64,000 nt of DNA, from the NCBI GenBank assembly GCA_944472135.2, contig OX235267.1, forward strand, positions 17,839,452-17,903,451, in the 5' to 3' direction. Position 1 is the stretch's first letter, and every line of letters starts with the position of its first letter. Shown piece after piece: positions 23,496-31,957 of the stretch. The notes beneath the pieces are model-generated. The model searched no databases. It was not told where the DNA came from and saw nothing but the letters and a program-made list of their open reading frames with translations. Made by a program: the position numbers and the translations under genes. Origin of the DNA: Trichobilharzia regenti (taxonomy: Eukaryota > Platyhelminthes > Trematoda > Strigeidida > Schistosomatidae).

Positions 23496-24476
23496 ATGCC
23501 TGGGTCAAAGAAGGGACAGAGCGTCTTGGATGCAAACAGGAAAGTAAGTCATTGTGACTTGTCTGTTAATTGTAACGATGTGTCTGATGTTAAGCATGAC
23601 ATGGTTGATGTTACTGTTTCGCCGTCCAGGAATAATAGGAACATCCAACTCCCTAAATTTGAACCACGGTGTTTCGATGGAAACCCGGCTGATTATTTAC
23701 AATTTGTAAAGGAGTTTGAGATCATGTTGAGTGTTATTTTATTAAATGATGAATTGAAATTGATGTATTTGATGAGATATTGCACTGGAGCTGTTGCAAG
23801 AGCTATAAAGTGCTGTAGGTTTATGAAGCCAAAAGAAGGCTACGATGAGGCTATGAGCGTACTACGTCAAATGTTTGGAAGACCTTCGATGATTGTAGGG
23901 AAATTATTCGAGGCTGTTAAGGGTAATGGTGGTCAATTACAGGATGACTCCCGGGCACTCACTGAGTTTTTGGATAATCTGTTGACTTACAAGAATGCAT
24001 TGATTTCGATGAATTGCATGAGTGACCTCAACTCGAGTTTTATACCAGAATTAATAGCAAGACGCCTACCTACTCGACTGCAAAGGAAGTGGGTGAAGAT
24101 AAGCTCCCGTATGGAGGATGAGGGTATCGAGCCGAGGTTTGATGACATCCTGAGACTAGTAAGAGATAGCATCAGTCTATCTAGGAGCAAGTTTCCCAGT
24201 ATGTTGCATCTCACCCCTAGAATAGAGCAGTCTGAGAGCAAAACGCAATCATTGATGACGAGTAGGCCTCAGAGAGGTGGATATCGAGAAGGCTCTATGG
24301 TGTCTAGTAATGCATATAGACCTAGTGAGTGCAACAGGTTTCGTAGTACATCCTCAACAAATAAGTTACAAGATGCAAGACAAACACGGTTGTGTTTTAC
24401 ACGTATGCAAGAGGTGCATACAAAGGAGAACTGTGAATCAGTGAGCAAGTTCAGGGATAAGCTAAATGTGAAATGA
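23496..24476 (+). CDS. B5 Gag-like protein (326 codons)
   Basis: BEL/Pao-type Gag starting at the same ATG as B2 (MPGSKKGQSVLDANRKV). Residues about 50-140 hold the DUF1759-like core (LPKFEPRCFDGNPADYLQF, LMYLMRYCTG, YDEAMSVLRQMFGRPSMIV). The C-terminal part has PQRGGYREGSM and the altered zinc knuckle CFTRMQEVHTKENC, in which the second Cys of C-x2-C-x4-H-x4-C is Arg. It ends at a TGA after NVK, where B1 reads on in frame. A second stop follows before the 24639 frame. It could still form a capsid. Confidence 0.8.
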   Translation: MPGSKKGQSVLDANRKVSHCDLSVNCNDVSDVKHDMVDVTVSPSRNNRNIQLPKFEPRCFDGNPADYLQFVKEFEIMLSVILLNDELKLMYLMRYCTGAVARAIKCCRFMKPKEGYDEAMSVLRQMFGRPSMIVGKLFEAVKGNGGQLQDDSRALTEFLDNLLTYKNALISMNCMSDLNSSFIPELIARRLPTRLQRKWVKISSRMEDEGIEPRFDDILRLVRDSISLSRSKFPSMLHLTPRIEQSESKTQSLMTSRPQRGGYREGSMVSSNAYRPSECNRFRSTSSTNKLQDARQTRLCFTRMQEVHTKENCESVSKFRDKLNVK

Positions 24477-24638
24477 AGGCCTGACTCCGAATTGTGTGAC
24501 GATAACTGTGTTGTGAAGAAGTCTGTAGTTGCAACTGGTAAGCCATTGTTGAATAGATGGTCACAGAATTGAGTTACTGCTTCAGAGTGCAGTTCTGACT
24601 CCAAAGGTTTACGAAGTATAAAGGGTCAGAGTGAAGAT

Positions 24639-25463
24639 ATGAAATCTTTAACGATTTGTGAGGAGGAACCTAAACTGTCTACTTCTGTTATTAAAGAGTT
24701 TGAAATTGATGAAGTTGACCAGATAGATGATGATAAATTGAATATTCGTGATAATGATCATGATACTTCACATTTATCTTTGGTTGTTCATGATGAGATG
24801 AGGGGAATGCCTACTACTGCTAAGTTGAATAAAGCTTCTGTACAACTACAACGTGAAGTAGAATTGAATGCAGATGCAGTTGCAGAAGATATGGATACTT
24901 GTGAGACCGTCAGTGTAATTGATCAGCGTGTAGCCCATCTATCGTCAGATGCTAGTGCTAAACCTGAGCTGATAGTGAAAGACAGCAGTGGTGGTAATCT
25001 TGCAGTTAGACAACTATCCGAAATCCGAACCACAACAGCTTCTGATCCACCGCTAACTTCATCAACTGGTATCAATCATTCGTCGTTGGTGCTGTCATCC
25101 ACAATGAGAAGGACGCCCATCAACTCAAGTATCTTGTGCAATGACTATGCTAGTATTGGTGCATTTGAAAGGATGAAAGATATTGCTCAGTTTAGAGAGG
25201 ATAAGCCAAGTGTAAACGAGAGAGTAATTGTTAAATTGACTTGCATGAATAAAGGAATTTCTTGTTTCAAGTTACTATTTGAATGCTATTATCTTTGGTG
25301 TAAATTACACGGTGCCCACGCTTGGTTGATCAGATACGTCGTGTGTTTGTTCGTCATCTATATTCTACGATACAATGACATGAGCGTGTTACCGTTCAGA
25401 TTTGAGGATATAGCTGGTAGAGGGAAGTCAGCAAATGAACTCTCCGACGATTTTCCAACCTAG
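24639..25463 (+). CDS. B5 second frame: acidic protein with C-terminal hydrophobic helix (274 codons)
   Basis: Not recognised as any known domain. The N-terminal half is rich in Asp, Glu, Ser and Thr (EFEIDEVDQIDDDKLNIRD). The middle has TTTASDPPLTSSTGINHS and TPINSSILCNDYASIGAF. The C-terminus has Cys- and Trp-containing hydrophobic sequence (LLFECYYLWCKLHG, YVVCLFVIYILRY) that could span a membrane, then NELSDDFPT and a stop. It could be the decayed place of the protease, but no D-T/S-G motif is present. In B1 it is fused to gag. Confidence 0.6.
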   Translation: MKSLTICEEEPKLSTSVIKEFEIDEVDQIDDDKLNIRDNDHDTSHLSLVVHDEMRGMPTTAKLNKASVQLQREVELNADAVAEDMDTCETVSVIDQRVAHLSSDASAKPELIVKDSSGGNLAVRQLSEIRTTTASDPPLTSSTGINHSSLVLSSTMRRTPINSSILCNDYASIGAFERMKDIAQFREDKPSVNERVIVKLTCMNKGISCFKLLFECYYLWCKLHGAHAWLIRYVVCLFVIYILRYNDMSVLPFRFEDIAGRGKSANELSDDFPT

Positions 25464-26226
25464 GGCGTCAACCTGAGTAGGGTTGTAGGCGTACTGCTGT
25501 GAGTTCTTCGATTCTTCAAAGGAATTCCATCAAGACATTATCCGCGAGTTTGTGTGTACTGTTTGTATATACGTGTGGTGTGTCATATCATTTGATTTTT
25601 TTTGGATTCATTGTGTTTACTCGTTGTTTTCGTACCTTGTTTTTGTTGCATAATTCTGTTAAAATTTTCGTCGTGATTACTTCTGAAGTGTGTCCACTCT
25701 TCTACATCCGTGAATGAATTGATTGATGTTAAGGACAGCAGATGTGTCGTATACGCCGGGGAGGCTAGGCTATTGCTGAGAATGACATGCATACGGAGGT
25801 AATCGTTAGCTGTGGTGTCACACGCCGGGGAGCGAGAGTGTAGACGACTGAGGCTCGCATGCGCCACCGCTACTAGAACTGAGGCAGAATGTGTGACAAG
25901 CGGACGCAGTGGTAATTGGTAGTGAGTAGATAAGACGATATGCGTGGAGTATCATGAGGTGCTGCTATGGCCACGTTGCATTCTGCAAGAGTCATTCAAT
26001 AAGTGGGGATTGTTTTGCAAGTTGTCAAGAGGGCGTCTCTATCTGGAGGCGCAGTTCGTCATTGTTGTGTGAGATTGTGCTGTGAGTATGCTTGTGGTGT
26101 GTTGGCTCTCCTGTTTGTTTTCCATTCCAGCTCTGTCCGAGTGACCCAGGTTCTCGCAATGGCATCCAAGTCAACGTGTATTGGTTGTGATGGAAAAAAG
26201 GGATGGATCGGTATTTTGGCGGGGAG

Positions 26227-26583
26227 TGTCAATGTAGTTGAAGATTGAACGATCAATTCATAGTTGTTTGCTCAAAATCAACTTCCACAATTTTCGCGGA
26301 GGCATCAGTACGACAGTCATCGTCTCATCGGTCGCTGTTAAGAAAGAAGAGTGAAATATCGTCAGAAGTAATATTGTGATATATTATTGTAATATTTGTT
26401 CACAGACCTTAGTTGTAACGTTGTTTATATGTTGGTGTAACAATAAAGAATCCTCGAGTCAACAATTGTTGTTTTGGTTTTTGCGTCCGTTCGTACTACG
26501 CGTTTCTGAGAAGCTTCGAGGAACAGCGTGAGCCCGAGTGCAGCAAGAGCTGGGCATTAATGGTTTACGAGACTTGGCTGGCA
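26227..26583 (+). repeat. B5 3' LTR
   Basis: 357 bp, TGTCAATGTAGTTGAAG... to ...CTTGGCTGGCA. Includes AATAAAGAATCC, a likely polyadenylation signal, and CAGCGTGAGCCCGAG. Confidence 0.85.
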
Positions 26584-28526
26584 CCGTCCTTTTAGTAACA
26601 ACGCAGCCCAGAAGAGGCTCATCATGGCTGAGGAGAGGCACGCAACGTATTCTCCGAGCAAAGTGGAAGGCTTTACGTGGCGCTTATTCAAGATCTAGAC
26701 CAGCTACGACGCATACCTGGAAATCAGGAACCGGTGCACCGCGAGATTCAGGAGTGGCAGGAGGTCATGCCATGCTAGCCCTTCCAAAACCCCGTACCGA
26801 TTCTTGTCAGAAAGAAAACCAACCAACCAGGGGGCATGCGCCTTAGTAGGCCAAAACAGTCAATATCTCACTAGTCTGGAGATGGCTGAAACACTCAGTT
26901 TAGTCTTCGCCAAACAGCTAAACAACTATGTGGGCGTCACCGTTACGGACCGAAATGGTGGTGATACTGTTTCACAGGAGGAAGACCTATCGGGTACTCC
27001 CCAAATAAACCCCACAATAATGCTAAGGAAGCTACAGCGACTCACACCTGGGAAGTCCCCAGATTGTGACGACATCAGGCCATCTGTTCTGAAACAGCTC
27101 TCTGTAGGCCCTTAAGCGACTTGTTCCAACACTCAATGAATTCGAGGAAACTGCCAGGGGAGTGGAAAAGAACTACCTTTTCTCCGGTCTTCAAGGGTAG
27201 GAATAGGCAAAATTCCACTAGTTATAAGCCATTAGCTCTACTCTCAGTGGTATCAAAAGTGCTGGAAAGTATTATTCACGATCACATCAGGGAATACCCT
27301 GTTTGGTCTAATATTCTCCGTGAAGCCCAACACGTTTCAGGATATGCAGATTTTGCGTTACTTACCTGCTATTGTCCTGGGATATGAATATTCCAGTCCA
27401 TGTGATCTTCCTAGACTTTGAGAAAGCATTTGACTTCGTTCACCATGCCCTTCTGCCACACAAAATAAGCCAGACAGGTATAGGTAAGCCACTTCTGTCA
27501 TGGTTGAAGGACCACCTAGCTGAAAGGCAATTTCGCACTAAGGTCAATTGAGTCCGATCATCTCGGTACAGCTGGTCATCAGGAGTGTCGCAGGGTTCTA
27601 TCCTATGCCAACTGATGTTTTCGATTTTTATCAATGATCTACCATGCCGTCTAAGCTGCCTGACTCTTCTATACGCTGACGACGTAAAGATATGGAGGGT
27701 GACAAAGCGTCCGGAGGACTCAGATAGGCCACAGGAAGATCTAAACCTTCTGGAAGACCGGACGGTGGTCACTGGCATGACTTTCAACCTAAAAACGTTC
27801 AAAGTAGTGAAGTTGCGCACCTGTAGGCTGCAGAATGCAAGCTACTCCCTGTGTAATGAAAGCTTGTCCCGCACAACATCGAAACGCGACTTAGGTCTAG
27901 TTCTAACAGAAAAATGGACACAAGCGTAAATTACACGGGGGATGTAGCGAGGGCATATGTGGTCATATACTTGATGCATAGACAGTTAGGTGTACTCACT
28001 CCTGAGCTCTTTCTAAGGTTGTACAAAACGTACGTCAGACCACATTTTGAGGTGCAGAATATTATTGCAACCCCACTGCTTGGAAGAGACGTCAACCTCT
28101 TGGAAATAGTCCAAAGACGGGCAACAAAAGCAGTGTTTGGTCCCAAAATAAATCGTATGAAAGGCTGAAGAAGTTAGGTCTATTCGCACTTAGCTACCAT
28201 CGTCCTAGGGGGATTTAATTACTGCCTACAAAATAACAAATGACCAGAGTCACCCAAACAAAGGTTTTCTGCCCTTGAGTAGGTACAGGCTTTCCTGCTG
28301 AAATCTCAGAAGGATAGCTCACCAGAGGGCAAGGACCTGGGTGCGCTCCCACTTCTTTTCACTGCGGGTTCGACGTCTCTGGAATTCCTTACCGGCAGAT
28401 GTAGCTATGGAACCGTCTGTGGATACCTTTAAGGAAAGGCTGGACAACCAAGCAGAGACACAAGAACTGCGTCCAAATGGCCTATCCCCCTTAAATCACA
28501 TACACCATTCAGGGGTAGACAATTAA
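26584..28526 (+). pseudogene. LINE N2 reverse transcriptase, broken
   Basis: Successive frames read SERKPTNQGACALVGQN, GKSPDCDDIRPSVLKQ, WKRTTFSPVFKGRNRQNSTS, HVIFLDFEKAFDFVHHALL, SGVSQGSILCQLMFSIFIND, LTLLYADDVKIWRVTKRPED (catalytic YADD intact), LTPELFLRLYKTYVRPHFEV and SHFFSLRVRRLWNSLPADV. At least five frame changes or stops separate them. Confidence 0.85.
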
Positions 28527-29024
28527 ACTTGTCGTTTCACTTCGTTACATTCTCTCCCGACTTACTCTTCTGACAACTTTAACTACACTCATTATTATTG
28601 TCACCATCATTACCGATATACATATATCCTTCATATTATTCTTCAAATTTAATCAGCTGACCGTTGTTACGTTTTCTAATTTCTTTTTCTGTCTGTTAGT
28701 CTGAAAACTTCACTAATTACATCTATCATTATCTCTTTTCTTTTGACGACGATACCGGAAGACAAACTAGTGAAAGGGTCAACTTCATTCACAGTAGTAA
28801 CAGTCTTAACACACCTCATACTACAGACCACACATAATTAATCCCAGCACTACTCCTTTTGGAGTCAACCAAAGCTACGACAGTCGAGTGGCGGGATGAG
28901 CTACGCAGAAGTTTACCGAAGATCAGGAACCTATACCTCACAATCAAGAGGTGAGCGCAAAGAAATCAAATTGGTTTGTACTCGCTCGTAAAATCGATAT
29001 TGGATATTGGAACAACTAGTAGTT

Positions 29025-30109
29025 GTTTTCACCAGCTACGGCTTGACCTTGGAAACCGGTTTGCGGTCTCAGCGAGAATAACGGTATTTTGGCTGGTTCT
29101 ACTCATTCCTCTTAGTAATACCTGGTTCTCATGAGCATATGGCCAACTATAGAGCTTATGCTAATGCGGATACCTCTTTTTTGAATGTTTTTCAGAGAGT
29201 TAGTATCGTGTTGAAGGCTGAGTTCTTTCTCATCTTGCCCCACCATTGTCAACTTGGGTTCAAAATTTGTATATTCCTGACTTAATATACAAATCGATAA
29301 CATTTTAAGGTCAACATATGAGATTGTCAGTAATAAGATTTGTAAAAACATATCTTACTGATCGGGTTTCCCCGTTACTACTACTGATCCCTTAGGATCG
29401 TCTGCCTAGGACTAATATCTAACAATTACCTCGTAACAACCTTGTGTTTCATTGGGTACTCCAACAGTACTGGTTTTTACATTGAAGCACTACAAGTGGA
29501 CAGGTTTGAACCGTCTGGTGACGGGTGACACGCACTTTTAGAACTGCAAACTTCATTATACTGACTATTGGATATATTAGACTAGGTGACTACACGTTTC
29601 ATTATCCCCTACCGGTGTCTGGTTACATCTATGCATTTTGTGACGTCCTTTGACATGAATTGGTCTCTAAGAATTGTCTACACGGTCTCTGACCTTATCA
29701 ATTTCTCATCTGTGTGGACGAAAAGTTTACCATCGTAGGAGTTTTTCGCTTCCAGCTCTTTCCAATCTGGTTCTTCTCCTATTAATTCCATGAGAATCTG
29801 GGACCAGTTTCTGCTGCATATTAGGGATATACACCCTATATCATTTGTTTTTATTATATATACGTCATAGATACACTTTGAAAATTAGGTACCACTTTTC
29901 ACTTAATGTAATCTGATTAGCCGTTTCGTAGTCTAAAGTTGCTGTCTATGCTTTACTGTTGCCACTTCTAATCTTTATTTCGATGGATATCTGTGTGCCC
30001 TCAATGATGAACGTGCCGTAATTCCCTTCTCTTTCTGACGACTCGACGATTATTGTTTAGCCTGGTTAAATACAGCTGCTTTCTTCCCAGGTGAAGTCCT
30101 TTATCCATT
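29025..30109. other. Unassigned
   Basis: No gene or recognised repeat seen between the LINE N2 tail and the next LINE fragment. Confidence 0.4.
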
Positions 30110-30480
30110 CTCTACCTATTTACTTACTTACTTTACTTCGGCTATCTCCTACGGGAGGATGAGCGGGCTTCATGAACATCTCGAATCATCGCTGCCCAGG
30201 CGCGGCGATCTGATGCAAGGTTTTGCGACAGGGTTATCCAATTCTTGTTCCACAGACGGAGTCCGTAGACGGTTTGTAGCCCCAGTCACTCCATATCAGC
30301 CTTGACTGTACCAAGCCATGTTTCGGCTGTCCACCCCTGCGACATCGCCAAGATCGAAATGGCGACGGATTTAGAACTGATTTGACCAGATCGTCATCTG
30401 GTCGGCGCAGAACATGGCCAAACCACCGAAGGCGACGTTGTTGGACCAGTACTGCAATTTGGTTGATGTTGTAGAGAGTT
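30110..30480 (-). pseudogene. LINE C-terminal fragment
   Basis: Minus-strand frames read VLVQQRRLRWFGHVLRRPDD and, in a second frame, LGLQTVYGLRLWNKNWITLS then LASDRRAWAAMIRDVHEA. The R-W-x-G-H-V-L-R block and the D-R-x-x-W terminal block are typical of RTE-like LINE C-termini. Confidence 0.65.
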
Positions 30481-31000
30481 CATGAAGTTTCATGGGAATT
30501 AGGTACGAGTGATGTCCCCAGGATCGCTCGGCCTTTTGTTTGAGAGTGCAGCTCTAGCCTTTACACAACCAAGTGTGACCTACAAGGCAGTAGGAGTGGA
30601 GTAGGGAGTCCACTATCCATTGGCAGCCGGAGTCCGGTTCATACGCCTTTTTGAATGGGGCCAGACATCCAGGGCATCCAATAAGCCCTTTGTCCATACG
30701 TCTACCGGTGAGCTTCATACGCCAGTCGTTGGAGGTTTGGAATCAGGGTTTAGCCATCTCCCTTAGACTGTCATCCAATGGACAGTCAACCTGGTGAAGA
30801 GCGCCGGGCATCTGCTTTTGCCCTCTCAATTCGGTGAAAAACACCTCTGCCACGTGAAGGCAGTGAGTAGGACTTCCTCAGGAGAGGCTATGTAAGACGC
30901 CCGGTCATATGGGAGCATTTCAAGAGGTGTACGGAGGGGTGGCCAACCCGCAGCGCAAGGCACTCACCCCCGACCATCCTGAGGCTTTGGAGGCCTACGT
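30481..31000. repeat. Relatively GC-rich repeat-like segment
   Basis: Distinctly richer in G and C than its surroundings, with no open frame. It abuts the LINE C-terminal fragment and may be part of the same or another retroelement. Not identified. Confidence 0.3.
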
Positions 31001-31837
31001 ATTTCCTCTCATATATTGCTTTAATGTTATTTTGTTGCGCATCTTCTTAGTGCTTATAATCTACCAGGTTTTGTGTTTTAAATGAAGTTCAGAAAATAGT
31101 TGTTTTAATAAATGAACCTGTTTCATTATGGACCAGGGCATAATTACATGTATTAACTCTACAGTTGTGTGTGTAGCGTTTCCAATTTAAGGAATCACAG
31201 TCATTTAATGAGCCCTTCACGGTTTCACCGTTTCAAGGCATGTACATAGACCCTCATAACCTAATCTCTGAGGCAAACGTGATCGCTAACATGATCATAC
31301 AGTCTATCTGTTGTTGGTTGTACCCATCGGTTAACTTTAAATTAGTTTTTAAGTGAGTGGAATACTCATCCAAGCATTTTTAATACCAAAACTGCCTAAA
31401 TTCTTATTGCAGAGCACAGCTACTTGAGCAGTATATATCTGTTCTTAATCGCTCATACTATTAGTGTATAAATATAAGTATACTGACGAAGCCCAGATTT
31501 GAAATAGGAGAATACTTTTTTTGTATGTACCAAGATCTCGCCCACATTCGACTTGCCAGGTGTAGCTGAACTCTTCATTGGTATTCAACTCAGTTAAATC
31601 ACTCGGAAACCTGACTGAAAGTTACTCACTTATTCTTTGGCAGCGTTCCATTATTGTATACCGAAGGAGCCGTTAGTGGCTCTTAGAAACAGCTGATTTA
31701 ATGGGTGTGCTTCTTAATAAGAGTTTGTTTTTGGATTATTTCAGAAATACCGATTGCAACTACTGTATATTTTAAAAATTTTGAAAGAAAATCTGTCATT
31801 TGGGCTTATTTATTACTAATACTTGTATTTTGATTTC
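31001..31837. promoter_or_regulatory. Aconitase upstream region
   Basis: AT-rich sequence without recognisable repeats directly before the aconitase leader. The promoter should lie here, but no specific element can be supported. Confidence 0.3.
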
Positions 31838-31882
31838 AGATTTCGAACTTTACAACTATTATACAATAAATATTGCATTATC
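31838..31882 (+). promoter_or_regulatory. Aconitase 5' leader with a possible trans-splice acceptor
   Basis: A pyrimidine-rich tract ending tgatttcag at 31839 lies 43 nt before the ATG. It could accept a spliced leader, which flatworms use on a subset of genes, or end a 5'-UTR intron. No TATA box is evident. The upstream exon, if any, cannot be located. Confidence 0.3.
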
Positions 31883-31957
31883 ATGACTTTCGTCAACCTT
31901 GTATTGAGAAATCCAAACAAAACTCAATTTTTCCGGCTTTTCTCCATAAACCGTTCG
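31883..31957 (+). CDS. ACO2: Aconitase exon 1: start codon and transit peptide
   Basis: ATG at 31883 opens 25 codons starting [10 protein letters not shown] and ending FSINRS. The segment has several Arg/Lys, hydrophobic residues and no Asp or Glu, as expected of a mitochondrial transit peptide. It ends in phase 0 at TCG|gtaatt and splices over 40 nt to the conserved VALSRFE. I chose this ATG because the splice is in frame and the leader has the right length. The assignment rests on context, because transit peptides are not conserved. Confidence 0.8.

Larger units (their letters stand above)
19710..26583 (+). mobile_element. BEL/Pao-like element B5, complete, with target duplication CCGTC
   Basis: 5' LTR 19710-19944 plus about 23225-23345 (split by LINE N1) and 3' LTR 26227-26583. 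CCGTC stands at 19705-19709 and again at 26584-26588, the 5-bp duplication expected of LTR-element integration. The internal part has gag (23496-24476) and a second frame (24639-25463) but no pol. The 3' untranslated region (about 25500-26226) ends in the purine-rich tract TGGCGGGGAG before TGTCAATG. Without N1 the element would be about 3.6 kb. Confidence 0.88.
19575..29020 (+). mobile_element. CR1/jockey-like LINE N2, 5'-truncated and split by B5
   Basis: The left part (19575-19709) encodes FAEMRRLLSDADWPLAWDG, and the right part (26584 to about 29020) resumes exactly where the related N1 protein continues (TVLLVTTQPRRGSSWLRRGT). Element B5 sits between them with a CCGTC duplication. The right part contains RT blocks in several frames and a 3' tail ending in ATTGGATATTGG repeats as in N1. 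It is much more decayed than N1. Possibly the Perere-3/SR3 type, but the name is tentative. Confidence 0.8.

Noticed and set aside
25583..26256. Short open frames in the BEL/Pao-like 3' region (also at 16006-16578 and 1726-2370)
   Set aside because: They are present in all copies because the DNA is repeated, but they vary in length and frame and show no motif.
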